This document shows, in pieces, positions 55,358-64,000 of a stretch of DNA of 64,000 nt. Under the pieces are notes generated by a model. It saw nothing but the letters and a program-made list of their open reading frames with translations, ran no database searches and was not told where the DNA came from. The stretch's first letter is position 1. The number at the start of each line of letters is the position of its first letter. The DNA is from WHSW01 sp963842795 (GTDB lineage Bacteria > Actinomycetota > Thermoleophilia > Solirubrobacterales > 70-9). A program made the translations under genes and the position numbers. The stretch covers positions 1 to 64,000 of the forward strand of contig CAWJHV010000015.1 in NCBI GenBank assembly GCA_963842795.1, given 5' to 3'.

Positions 55358-58142
55358 ATGCGAGGGGTGGTTGTGCGGACGATTGTCATCGCGGCGGCGT
55401 GGGCGGCGGCGCTGGCGCTGCCGTGCGCCGCGGAGGCCGCCCCGACCCCGGGCGCCTACGGCGCCGACGACGCCGGGGGCTTTCTCAACGTCCTGCCGCC
55501 GGGCCAGGGCCAGAGCGTGAACGCGGCCGAGATCGCCGCCTTCCTCGCCACGGGCGCGCGGCCGCCGCACGACTCCGACCAGCTGCAGATGTACGAGGAC
55601 CTGGTCTACGCGGCCCCGGGCCTCGAGCGCGACCAGCTCACCGACTTCTACAAGGACGCGACCTTCGGGGTCGAGCCCGGCAACGTCGAGCGCACCTACA
55701 GCCCCCGCGACGACGTGACCATCGTCCGCGACCAGTTCGGCGTCCCGCGGATCTACGGCGCCACCCGGGCCGGGGCGATGTTCGGGGCCGGCTACATCGC
55801 CGCCGAGGACCGGCTCTTCTTCATCGACGCGCTCCGCCACTCCGGCCGCGCCGAGCTCGCCTCGTTCGCCGGTGGCTCGGAGGCCAACCGCGAGATGGAC
55901 CGCAGCGTCTGGGCCGACACGCCCTACCGCAACGACGCCGAGCTCCAGGTCCAGTACGACCTCGCCGACGAGGCCTACGGCGCCGCCGGAGCCCAGGTCG
56001 CCGCCGACGTGACCGAGTTCATCGCCGGGATCAACCACCGGATCGCCGAGATCCGCACCAACCCGCTGCTGCTGCCCGGCGAGTACCCGCTGCTCGGCCA
56101 CCCGGAGGGGCCGCAGGACTCGAAGGTCACCGACGTGATCTCGATCGCCTCCCTGGTCGCCGGGATCTTCGGGCAGGGGCGGAGGCGGCGAGGTCGACTC
56201 GGCGCTCGTGCTCGAGGCCGCGCGCAAGCGATTCGGCAAGCGCGCCGGCACGGCGGTGTGGAAGGACTTCCGCCGCGCCAACGATCCGGAGGCGCCGACC
56301 ACCGTCCACGACACCCGCTTCCCTTACATGCCGGTGCCCAAGCACGCCAAGCGCGGCGCTGCCCGACCCGGGCAGCGTGGTCGATCAGCAGGTGGTCGCC
56401 TCGACGACCGCGCGACCCGAGAGTCGATCGGGCTCGGCCGGTGGCGAGCTGGTGCCGACATCGGCGAGCTGCTCAACGGCCTGCGCGAGCATCCGTCGGC
56501 CTCGAACGCGCTGCTCACCTCGCGCTCGGAGTCCAAGGGCGGAGCGCCGATCGCCGTCTTCGGCCCGCAGGTCTCCTACTTCTCGCCGCAGATCCTGCTC
56601 GAGTTCGAGATCCACGCGCCGGGCGGCCCGGCCGGCCCGCCGCTCGACGCCCGCGGCGCCGCCTTCCCCGGCACCAACCTGTACGTGCAGCTCGGCCACG
56701 GTCGCGACTACGCCTGGTCGGCGACCTCGTCCGGCCAGGACATCACCGACACCTTCGCGGTCAAGCTCTGCGAGCCCGACGGCTCGGCGCCGACGATCGA
56801 CTCGATGGGCTATCGCTTCCACGGCCAGTGCCTGCCGATCGACGTGCTCGAGCGGGTCAACTCGTGGACCCAGTCCGCCGGCGACATGACCCCGTCCGGG
56901 TCGGAGACCTACCGCGCCGAGCGCACGGCGCTCGGGATCGTCACCGACCGGGCGACGATCGGCGGCAAGCCCTACGCGTTCACGAAGCTGCGCGCGACCT
57001 ACTACCACGAGGTCGACTCGGCGCTCGGCTTCGCCGACTTCAACAACCCGGAGAAGATGGAGTCGCCGGCCGAGTTCATGAAGTCGGCCTGCGGGATCCA
57101 GTACACGTTCAACTGGTTCTACATCGACCGCAAGCACGTCGCCTACTTCAACTCGGGGATCAACCCGGTGCGCGCGAAGCGGGCCCACCCGGACCTGCCG
57201 ACGCCGGCGAAGCTCGAGTGGCGCGGCTTCACGCCGCCATCGCAGGCGCTGCTCACCGGGGCACCGATCGACCAGACGAACGTCAGCCCGAGGACGAACA
57301 TCTCCAAGCAGGAGCCGTGCAAGGCCCACCCCCAGGTCGTCGACCAGGACTACATCACGAGCTGGAACAACAAGCAGGCGCCGGGCTCCCGCGCCCCCGA
57401 CGACGACTTCTCGCGCGGGCCGGTGTTCCGCTCGACCCGCCTCGACGACCAGATCCGCAAGCGGATCCGCGGCAAGCGGCGGATGACGGTGCCGAAGCTG
57501 GTCGACTCGATGGAGGAGGCGGGGACCGTCGACCTACGCGGCGACGTCGCGCTGCCGCACGCGCTCGCGCTGATCGGCGACGCCGGCGGGCCCGACGTCC
57601 AGCGCGCGGTGCGAACGCTGAAGGCCTGGGTGAAGTCCGGCAACCACCGGCGCGACAAGGACGCCGACGGCGTCTACGACGACGCCGAGGCGGTGCGCAT
57701 CATGGACGCCTGGTGGCCACGTTGGGTCGCGGCCGAGTTCAAGCCGAAGCTGGGGACGAAGCTCTACGACGCGATCGTGCGCGTCGTCGGCCTCCACGAC
57801 GCTCCCGGACCGATGGGCTCGGCCTTCATCACCGGCTGGTACGGCTACGTCAACAAGGACCTGCGAACGATCCTCGGCCGGCGCGTGCGGGGCGAGTTCT
57901 CACGCCCCTACTGCGGCGGCGGCTCGCTCGCCAAGTGCCGCCGGGCGCTCGTCGGCTCGCTCTCCGACGCGCTCGGACACACCTCCGACGCGGAGCTCTA
58001 CCCGGACGGGCCCTGCGAGGGCGGCGACGCCCAGTGGTGCAACGACGCGGTCGAGCAGCGCCCGACCGGGGCGATCACCCAACCACCGATCCACTGGATC
58101 GACCGCCCCACCTTCCAGCAGGTCGTCCAGATCGGCAAGTAG
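55358..58142 (+). CDS. Exported penicillin acylase-family Ntn hydrolase (frameshifts)
   Basis: Exported precursor of about 925 residues. The signal peptide is TIVIAAAWAAALALPCAAEA. The alpha part contains FGVPRIYGATRAGAMFGAGY and AAEDRLFFIDALRHSGRAEL, the standard opening of the S45 family. Breaks near 56180 and 56360 (one extra base each) and one near 56440 (opposite sense) lie before the beta chain. The autocatalytic nucleophile Ser is encoded at 56502-56504 (SASNALLTSRS), where S-N precedes the usual N-terminal-nucleophile pattern. Later segments, WSATSSGQDITDTFAVKLCE and FNWFYIDRKHVAYFNSGINP, match the family. Substrates may be beta-lactams, acyl-homoserine lactones or other amides. Confidence 0.86.
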
Positions 58143-58624
58143 GGCGCGGCGTTGCGCGTGTTGGGGCCGACGCGCTCCCGCCCCCGTCCGGGCCACGCCG
58201 CACCGAGCGGTGACTCGCTCCCGAATATCGGGAGCCACACCCCGCTCGCCGAGCGGCAGTGGTGGTGCGACGCGGGCGGGGCGCCTCGCCGTGCGCGGTG
58301 CGACGCCGGCCGGGTTTGGCAGTAAGGGGGTGTGAAGTGGCGCGCCTTGCGTGACGTTTGTGGTGGCTGTTGCGCGCTCTGGTCGCCCGGCCGGCGTTCT
58401 GTCCGATCCGAAGGCCCCGCGCGCCAACCCCACGTGCACATCCTGCACCGCCTGCGTCACACCCAGCACGAAATCAGCCACATCGGCGGGCACCCCCACC
58501 CACTCCTCCCCCTCAGTGCCAAGCAACGGCCGGCGTCGCGCCAAACGCCGCGGCGTTCGCGCCAACCGCTCGCGCCGGACCCGCCCGCGCCGCGCCCCCC
58601 GAAAGCTCGCCGAACCGCTAGCCG
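58143..58624. other. 482 bp without a convincing gene; one coding-like antisense segment
   Basis: No complete gene is recognised. On the minus strand, about 58385-58600, the codons show a strong third-base G/C bias and spell a plausible short protein piece (TEGEEWVGVPADVADFVLG), but no start, ribosome site or family could be found. The part 58143-58330 is very GC-rich without clear features other than a CCCGAATATCGGG-like dyad near 58221. The region is bordered by the acylase stop and the end of a broken PQQ gene. Confidence 0.5.
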
Positions 58625-58933
58625 CTAGTAGGCCGTATGTTTCGCGACGGCCAGCGTGCCGGTCACGGACGGCGTCGAGCCGTCGACGGTCCCCTCGCTG
58701 CGCACGGCCCAGGTCTCGCGCAGGCGATGCGCCGTCGCGGCCCCGATCGAGCCGGGGTGGGCCTGGCTGCGCGAGTTGCGGAGATCCCCGCCGTAGGACG
58801 GCCAGGCGCCGGACGCCTGCGCCGAGGCCGAACCCCAGAAAGCGAGGGTTCCGACGGCCACCACGCCGATGAGCATCGTCGCCGTATGCGTGAAGCGTTG
58901 GCGAGGATGAGCCTTCAACCGTGGCCCGTCCAT
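58625..58933 (-). pseudogene. Truncated N-terminus of a PQQ-dependent-dehydrogenase-like protein
   Basis: The start ATG overlaps the sulfatase stop (TGATG). It encodes a membrane or signal helix (MLIGVVAVGTLAFWGSASA) and the typical opening of PQQ-dependent quinoproteins, WPSYGGDLRNSRSQAHPG, then AHRLRETWAVRSEGTVDGST. About 100 residues in, the frame ends (TGTLAVAKHTAY then stop), where the full propeller of such enzymes should continue for another 400 or more residues. No continuation is seen in other frames of the next 480 bp. It is therefore a broken gene, or an assembly joint. Confidence 0.65.
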
Positions 58934-60207
58934 CACGGACAACCTTCACCAGTGCAGGTAGCGGCCGCCGCGATCAGCGTCTCCATCGCAGGGTCCGGGA
59001 CACCCGAAGCGACCATCTCGTATGGGTCGCCGTCGAGGTCGTAGTCCTCGACCGTTCCGTCCTCCCAGCGGATGTAGTGGCGGTCCGGGGTGAGGATTGC
59101 CTGCCACCCCGGCTGGTTGGTGAGACCGTCGGACTCGAGGAACAACTGATCTCGCGCTTCGCCGGCCAGCAGCGAGCGTCCGTCCAACACTCTTCTCGGC
59201 CGGACGTCAGTGGCGTCGTAGATCGTCGGAGCCAGATCGACGTTCGCGACCAAGCGGGGATCTGCGGACCTCGGGATCGTGTGCCCCGCCCAACGCATCA
59301 GCAACGGTACGTGTGCCGTCTCGAGGTAAGGCCACCGCTTCCCGTTGAGACGGTGCTCACCGAACATGTACCCGTTGTCGGAGATATAGACCTCCAGCGT
59401 GTCTTGCTCATCAAGCGTTCGAAGCCTCGCGCTGACGCTGACGACCATCTCGCTCACCGCGAAGATCTCCTGGGTCTGCCCCTCCCAAGCTGCCCTCTGC
59501 CGCTGATCGAACTGTGCGTCCGAGATGGCAGACCACTGCTCAGCGACCGCCGGATGCTTGTCGGAGAGGTCCTGCTCGATGTAGCTCGGCGGTTCGGGCA
59601 GCGGTGGGCTCTCGCGTGGAGCCTGGGGTGTGACCTCGTACGGCGCGTGCGGACTGCTCGTTGCTACGACCAGTGCCCAGGGTCGTGAGTCGTCCACGTC
59701 AGCCTGATTGAGGAAGGTCTTCGCGTACCGTTTTGCGTCGGTTGTGTCGGTCGGGCTGTGCGCCGGCAGGGTGCGGGCGAAGTCGAAGATCCCGGCGTTC
59801 TGGCCGCTGACCTTGCTGAGCCACTTCCCGACGATCCCGATCTCATAGCCGGCCCGCTTGAGGTCCCAGAGCCACGTCTCCCTTGCGTCGAAGCCCCGCC
59901 CGTCGTTTGTGTCGATCCCGTGGTTGTGAACGTACTGTCCGCTGTAGATCGTTGCGCGACTCGGGCAACACAGCGGTGTCGTTGCGTATGCCGAGGTGAA
60001 GCGGACGTCGAAGCGCTGACGGACGGCTGGTGTGAGCGCCAGCGTCTGGTAGGCCTGATCGTCGGTTACGTACAGCAGCACGTTCGGTGATGCGGTCGCG
60101 CGTGCAGGTGTCGCGAGTGCCGGCATCACCGCTACGACCAGTAGCGCCGCCAGCCTCACAAGTCCGATGCGCCCCCTCGGTCGCTGGCCGCTTCTCCCCG
60201 GCCGCAT
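58933..60207 (-). CDS. Exported sulfatase (arylsulfatase family)
   Basis: 424 residues, intact, from an ATG a few bases after GGGAGA. A signal peptide (LVRLAALLVVAVMPALATPA) precedes the alkaline-phosphatase-like fold: NVLLYVTDDQ (metal Asp pair) and the sulfatase signature with formylglycine Cys in TTPLCCPSRATIYSGQ (C-x-P-S-R). Later, GYEIGIVGKWLSKV, ATSSPHAPYE, YISDNGYMFGEHRL and a C-terminal GDPYEM motif occur. A formylglycine-generating enzyme would be needed but is not encoded here. The gene is coupled to the broken PQQ gene downstream. Confidence 0.9.
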   Translation of the reverse strand: MRPGRSGQRPRGRIGLVRLAALLVVAVMPALATPARATASPNVLLYVTDDQAYQTLALTPAVRQRFDVRFTSAYATTPLCCPSRATIYSGQYVHNHGIDTNDGRGFDARETWLWDLKRAGYEIGIVGKWLSKVSGQNAGIFDFARTLPAHSPTDTTDAKRYAKTFLNQADVDDSRPWALVVATSSPHAPYEVTPQAPRESPPLPEPPSYIEQDLSDKHPAVAEQWSAISDAQFDQRQRAAWEGQTQEIFAVSEMVVSVSARLRTLDEQDTLEVYISDNGYMFGEHRLNGKRWPYLETAHVPLLMRWAGHTIPRSADPRLVANVDLAPTIYDATDVRPRRVLDGRSLLAGEARDQLFLESDGLTNQPGWQAILTPDRHYIRWEDGTVEDYDLDGDPYEMVASGVPDPAMETLIAAAATCTGEGCP

Positions 60208-60324
60208 ATGTCTCCCTGGGTGGCACGCCGCATCGATTGCGGCTCGGCAGGACGACTCTCGGAGCCGTCGCGCGAGCCGACTCTATGCGATCCGGCCCGT
60301 GTCAAGCACCGCGGCCGGCGGGAT

Positions 60325-61845
60325 TCAGGAGCGCGGCATCGCCAGCCCGGTCGCCTCGATCCGCCCCCGGAGGATGGTGCGCTCGGTGAGCGCCCAGCCG
60401 TCGGACTCGACGTCGGCGGCGCGGGAGAGCGCCGCCTCGGAGGCCAGCACGCGCTCAGGCCGCTCCTTGGCGAGCTCGCAGAGGCGGGCGGCCTCGTTCA
60501 CCGGGTCCCCGATCACCGTGTACTCGAAGCGCTGCTCGGAGCCGACGTTGCCGGCGACCGCCACCCCGGCCGAGACGCCGATCCCGAAGCCGATCTCGCG
60601 GACCTCGCGGTCGAGGCGCTCGCTCAGCCGCCGCGCGGCTCGCAGCGCGTCGCCGGCCGGGTCCTCGCTTGCGACCGGGGCGCCGAAGACGCAGAGTGCC
60701 GCGTCGCCCTCGAACTTGTTCACCAAGCCGCCCTGCGCCTCGACGACCTCGACCACGACGCGGAAGAAGCGGTTCAGCAGCCGCACGACCTCGGTCGGCG
60801 GCATCGCGAGCGCCATCGAGGTCGAGCCGATGAGGTCGACGAACACGGCGCCGATCTCGCGCTCCTCGCCGCCGAGGCGCGCGCCGCCGCGCAGCGCCGC
60901 CCGGGCGACCTCGCGACCGACCTGGCGGCCAAAGAGGTCGCGGATGTGCTCACGCTCGCGCAGGCCCTCGGCCATCCGGTTGAAGCCCGCCTGCAGGAGG
61001 CCGACCTCGCTGCCGTCGTCGATCGGCACGTTGACGTCGAGGTCTCCCTCCGCGACGCGGTCGAGCGCGTCGCGCACCGAGGTGACCGGGTCGGCGATCG
61101 AGCGCGCGGCGATCGAGCTCGTGAGCATGCCCACGGCCAGCGCGACCGCCCCGAGGAACACCGACGCGCCGGCGACGTACTGGACGTCGACGTCGGAGCT
61201 CGTGATCCCGACGACGCCGACGACCAGCACGCCGAGGATGGGCACCGCCGTCCCGAGGCTCCAGGCGATCAGCAGGCGTCCCCGGACGCCGGGCGCGATC
61301 GGCCTCGCGGGCAGTCGCGCGGCGAGGGCCCGTGCGGTCACGGGGCGCAGCGCGCGCTCGTAGTAGAGGTAGGCCAGCGCGCACGTGGTCTCGCCCCCGA
61401 GCCAGATCGTCGCCGTGACGACCGCCCCGAAGCCGACCGTGTAGGTGAGGTTGGCGAGGCCGAACACCACCGCGGCGAGCACCCACGTGATCGCGAGGCG
61501 CTTGGTCCAGGTCGCCGCCAGCGAGAGCGTGAGCCGATGCTCCTCCGGCGTCGGATCGCGGCCCTCGATCATCCACGCGAAGGCGCGGCGCTGGTCGCGG
61601 ACCGACCAGCGGGAGAGCACGTAGCCGCCGGCGATCAGCGCGAGCACGGTCGCCGGCCCGTTGCGGAGGCCGAGCTTCCCGGCCTCGCTCGGGTCGATGA
61701 AGATCGGGATCAGGAAGCCGATCGAGACGAAGGTGACCGCGCCCCCGACCGCGTTGACGACCCAACCGACGCGGACGATGCGCCGGGTGACCTCGCGGAG
61801 CGCCCGCGCGACCTCCGTTACGCCCGCATCGCCGCTGGCGGCCAC
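60325..61845 (-). CDS. Membrane adenylate/guanylate cyclase with HAMP domain (class III)
   Basis: 506 residues from GTG at 61845. About six transmembrane segments in the first 270 residues (VGWVVNAVGGAVTFVSIGFL; AITWVLAAVVFGLANLTYTV; LGTAVPILGVLVVGVVGITS; FLGAVALAVGMLTSSIAARS). A HAMP-like linker (DPVTSVRDALDRVAEGDLDV) leads to the class III catalytic domain: EIGAVFVDLIGSTSMALAM (first metal Asp), GLVNKFEGDAALCVFGAP (K and second Asp), EQRFEYTVIGDPVNEAARLC. It should make cAMP (or cGMP). It starts 10 bp after the P450 stop, so the two are one operon. Confidence 0.92.
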   Translation of the reverse strand: MAASGDAGVTEVARALREVTRRIVRVGWVVNAVGGAVTFVSIGFLIPIFIDPSEAGKLGLRNGPATVLALIAGGYVLSRWSVRDQRRAFAWMIEGRDPTPEEHRLTLSLAATWTKRLAITWVLAAVVFGLANLTYTVGFGAVVTATIWLGGETTCALAYLYYERALRPVTARALAARLPARPIAPGVRGRLLIAWSLGTAVPILGVLVVGVVGITSSDVDVQYVAGASVFLGAVALAVGMLTSSIAARSIADPVTSVRDALDRVAEGDLDVNVPIDDGSEVGLLQAGFNRMAEGLREREHIRDLFGRQVGREVARAALRGGARLGGEEREIGAVFVDLIGSTSMALAMPPTEVVRLLNRFFRVVVEVVEAQGGLVNKFEGDAALCVFGAPVASEDPAGDALRAARRLSERLDREVREIGFGIGVSAGVAVAGNVGSEQRFEYTVIGDPVNEAARLCELAKERPERVLASEAALSRAADVESDGWALTERTILRGRIEATGLAMPRS

Positions 61846-61855
61846 GCCCGAAGTA

Positions 61856-63193
61856 TCACGCGGCCACCGGCACCCGCGCCTCACGTGCGCCCACGCCGAC
61901 CGTCGAGCCGCCGCTCGGGCGGACGGTGATGTTGCGCCGGCGCGCGGGCTCGGCACGTCGCCCGGCGGGCTGCAGGTCGTAGGCGCCGAGCACCGCCCGG
62001 AGCACGATCTGCATCTCGAGCAGGGCGAAGCTGGCGCCGAGGCAGCGCCTGCGCCCACCGCCGAACGGGATCCAGCTATAGGTGCCCGGCTTCTGGTCGA
62101 GGAAGCGCTCGGGCCGGAACGCGTACGGATCCGGATAGAGGTCGGGATCGTGGTGGACGAGGTAGGCGTTCGGCACCAGGCAGACGCCGGGCTCGTAGTG
62201 CCAGCCGCCGACCTCGATCGGCTGCGCGACCAGTCGCGGCGCGTTGTTCGGCAGCACCGGGCGGCGCCGAAGCGTCTCGCGGATCGTCGCGGTCAGGTAC
62301 TCGTCGCCGTCGCCCTCGTCGATCTCGTCGACCAGGCGGCCGAGGACCGCCGGCTCGCGGACGAGGCGCTCGAAGGCCCAGGCGAGGGTGGTCGCGGTGG
62401 TCTCGTGCCCGGCGATCAGCAGCGTGAGGAGCTCGTCGCGAAGCTCCTGCTCGGACATCGGCGAACCGTCCTCGTGCCGGGCCTCGAGGAGCATCGCGAG
62501 CACGTCGTCGCGCTCGGCGGGCTCGGCGCGCCGCTCTGCGATCAGCTCGAACAGCAGCGCGTCGATCTCCTCGCGCAGGTCTACGAAGCCGGCCACGGGG
62601 CCGAAGCGGTTGAGGGTCGGCTCGAGCCACGCCGGGGGCTGGCCGAGCAGGGTGATCGGCTTGTCGCCGTACGCGGCGAGTCTCGAGAGCCGCGCGCGCA
62701 TCGCGTCGAGCCGCTCGCCGGGATCGAGCCCGAAGACGGCGCGGAGGATGATCTCCATCGTCAGCCGCTGCATCCGAGGATGGAGCTCGAGCTCGCTGGC
62801 TCCGTTCCAGCTCGCGACCTCTGCCTCGGCGACCCTCTCGATCAGACCGGTCAGCCGTTCCATGCGCTCGCCGTGAAACGCGGGGAGCATCAGCTTTCGC
62901 TGCTCCATGTGGGGACCGCCGTCGAGCAAAATCACCGAGTTGTCGCCGACGATCGGCTGCAGCACCTTCGCCCCCTCCCCGGGCCGCAGAACGTCGGGCG
63001 CGGCGGTGAACACCTGCTTGATCTGGTCCGGCTCGGTGATCATCACGAACGGCGGCGCGAGCGGGAACTGGAGGGTGAAGCGCTTGCCGTAGCGGGCCCG
63101 GCAGCGCTCGAGGTAGGCGAGCGGTCTGGTCCAGAAGCCGATCATCTGGATCGCCGTTGGATATGAGGGTCCCGGGGGCAGGCTCGGGTTCAC
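61856..63193 (-). CDS. Cytochrome P450
   Basis: 445-residue monooxygenase from a GTG at 63193 after GGAGAG (MNPSLPPGPSYPTAIQMIGF). Landmarks: helix C HMEQRKLMLPAFHGERMERL, the I-helix oxygen-activation motif LLIAGHETTATTLAWAF (A-G-x-x-T-T), the K-helix ExxR in TIRETLRRRPVLPN, the PERF motif FRPERFLD, and the heme loop WIPFGGGRRRCLGASFAL with the Cys ligand. An in-frame extension to 63469 has no family resemblance. No redox partner is encoded nearby. It is first in an operon with an adenylate cyclase. Substrate unknown. Confidence 0.94.
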   Translation of the reverse strand: MNPSLPPGPSYPTAIQMIGFWTRPLAYLERCRARYGKRFTLQFPLAPPFVMITEPDQIKQVFTAAPDVLRPGEGAKVLQPIVGDNSVILLDGGPHMEQRKLMLPAFHGERMERLTGLIERVAEAEVASWNGASELELHPRMQRLTMEIILRAVFGLDPGERLDAMRARLSRLAAYGDKPITLLGQPPAWLEPTLNRFGPVAGFVDLREEIDALLFELIAERRAEPAERDDVLAMLLEARHEDGSPMSEQELRDELLTLLIAGHETTATTLAWAFERLVREPAVLGRLVDEIDEGDGDEYLTATIRETLRRRPVLPNNAPRLVAQPIEVGGWHYEPGVCLVPNAYLVHHDPDLYPDPYAFRPERFLDQKPGTYSWIPFGGGRRRCLGASFALLEMQIVLRAVLGAYDLQPAGRRAEPARRRNITVRPSGGSTVGVGAREARVPVAA

Positions 63194-63251
63194 GCGCTCT
63201 CCAATCGATCGCTCGCCGCCCCGGAGGATCCTCGCCCGAGCGGGCACAGAG

Positions 63252-63267
63252 TGTGAGATTACGCACA
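63252..63267. promoter_or_regulatory. CRP-like palindrome upstream of the P450-cyclase operon
   Basis: TGTGA-GATTAC-GCACA lies about 60-75 bp before the P450 start and about 57 bp before the divergent gene. It fits the TGTGA-N6-TCACA CRP/FNR-family consensus at nine of ten positions. Whether a CRP-like protein binds it is untested. Confidence 0.5.
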
Positions 63268-63323
63268 GATGGGCCTCGCGCGGCCCGGATGATCCGCCGC
63301 GACGAGGGAATAACCTCGGCTCG

Positions 63324-64000
63324 ATGCCCTGGGTCGAGACCGAGTCGCTGAGCTTCACCGCCCGGCATGAGACCGCCGACGAAGCCTGCGCGCAGCGGAC
63401 GCTCGACCGCCTCGAGGACCTGCGGTTGCGGCTGGAGGACCGCTTCGACGACGCCCCGGGCGGGATCACCGTGATCGTGCACCCCTCTCCGGGCTGGCTC
63501 GCCGCCGCACACCCGTTCCTCCCGGCCGCCCGCCTGGCTGCGGCCCCGGCCGGGCGGCGTTATCTCGCCGGCTGGGCGATGGCCTCGGAGCTGCATGTCC
63601 TCAACGACGAGTACACCGACCGCCGCGCCGCCGGCGAGGACTCGCTCGCGGCCCTGCGGGGAACCGCCGAGCGGCTCTACGCGCAGATCGTCATCGCCGC
63701 CAACAACGACCGCCTGCCCCCGCCGTGGGGGCCGCGCAGGTTCTGGCGCTACGTCCGCTGGGCCTGGCTGATCGAGGGCGGCGCCCAGTACTTCGCCGGG
63801 CAGACCTCGCTCTTCCGGGCCGCCGTCAACACGCGCATGCGCCAGGGCCGCGAGCCGTCCTTCCCGCCCTCGGCCCGCGACGCGATCATCCTCGGGGGCA
63901 CGGTCTACGACCTGCTCGAGCGCGAGCGCGGCCGCGACGCCTGCCTGATCCTGGTCTCGCGGCTACGGCGCGAAGGGGCGACGCGGGCGATCGAGCTCGC
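63324..64000 (+). CDS. Partial exported-or-cytosolic protein with a metallopeptidase-like segment (runs off the window)
   Basis: The first 225 residues from ATG at 63324 (MPWVETESLSFTARHETADE) are visible. The middle contains AWLIEGGAQYFAGQTSLFRA, which resembles the region containing the third zinc ligand in MA-clan peptidases (W-x-x-E-G-x-A-x-Y-F). The upstream part, where HExxH would be, reads GTAERLYAQIVIAANNDRLP, so the helix is present but the zinc motif is not. It may be a degenerate peptidase-like protein. Divergent from the P450 gene; intact within the window. Confidence 0.72.
   Translation, partial: MPWVETESLSFTARHETADEACAQRTLDRLEDLRLRLEDRFDDAPGGITVIVHPSPGWLAAAHPFLPAARLAAAPAGRRYLAGWAMASELHVLNDEYTDRRAAGEDSLAALRGTAERLYAQIVIAANNDRLPPPWGPRRFWRYVRWAWLIEGGAQYFAGQTSLFRAAVNTRMRQGREPSFPPSARDAIILGGTVYDLLERERGRDACLILVSRLRREGATRAIEL

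Noticed and set aside
54191..56314. Minus-strand 707-residue frame opposite the DUF1152 and acylase genes
   Set aside because: Antisense shadow; both plus-strand genes show family conservation.

Overview
The window reads as chromosomal DNA of a very GC-rich actinobacterium, most likely of class Thermoleophilia (Solirubrobacterales-like). This rests on the extreme GC3 codon use, the frequent GTG/TTG starts and the many lineage-typical secreted proteins of unknown function. The placement is inference from gene content; there is no rRNA or marker gene to confirm it. I found no insertion sequence, prophage, CRISPR array or plasmid function. There is one tRNA, tRNA-Gly(CCC), at 20472-20544.

Layout. 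1-6156 (minus): a carbohydrate-uptake operon with, in transcription order, a TfoX-like protein, a GH13 alpha-glucosidase, a lipoprotein sugar-binding protein, two MalF/MalG-type permeases and an MsmX/UgpC-type ATPase that runs off the left edge. 6258-13920: single genes (class C beta-lactamase-like hydrolase, AAA/STAND-like ATPase, class V aminotransferase, PfkB sugar kinase, an NTTG-repeat fibre-like protein, a methyltransferase, a VOC protein). 13936-20365: exported proteins (M36-type metallopeptidase, an RTX-like Ca-binding repeat protein, an orphan PotD-type binding lipoprotein). 20622-21630: a TlpA/CcmH cytochrome c maturation pair. 21767-25662: a sigma factor with a membrane-anchored C-terminal extension, translationally coupled to a large exported protein. 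25954-36857: secreted and cell-envelope genes (polysaccharide deacetylase, PQQ-like propeller, GT4 glycosyltransferase, a tandem paralogous pair of unknown exported proteins, a TolB-like propeller), plus an amidohydrolase and a uracil-DNA glycosylase-like gene. 36862-40185: a 1107-residue fusion of an OmpR/BTAD (SARP-like) DNA-binding regulator, a transmembrane helix, a beta-propeller and a complete peptide-binding SBP_bac_5 domain. 40268-42524: the housekeeping operon rph-rdgB-cation efflux. 42624-49273: a Flp-type pilin, a giant coiled-coil protein ending in a helix-hairpin-helix, a histone-deacetylase-like hydrolase and nadB. 49452-55303: a small Cys/His protein, hyuA-hyuB, and DUF1802 and DUF1152 proteins. 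55358-64000: penicillin acylase-like hydrolase, a sulfatase coupled to a broken PQQ gene, and a P450-adenylate cyclase operon with a CRP-like palindrome in front, ending in a partial gene.

The most interesting content is regulatory: one-component regulators in which a DNA-binding module is joined across the membrane to an extracellular part (36862-40185 and 24229-25662), and a possible cAMP-linked P450 operon. A major caveat is sequence quality. Many genes in 1-28.3 kb and around 56.2-56.5 kb carry frame breaks, mostly single-base insertions beside G/C runs, whereas roughly 28.9-55.3 kb has none that I could see. I treat the breaks as probable sequencing or assembly errors and annotate across them.
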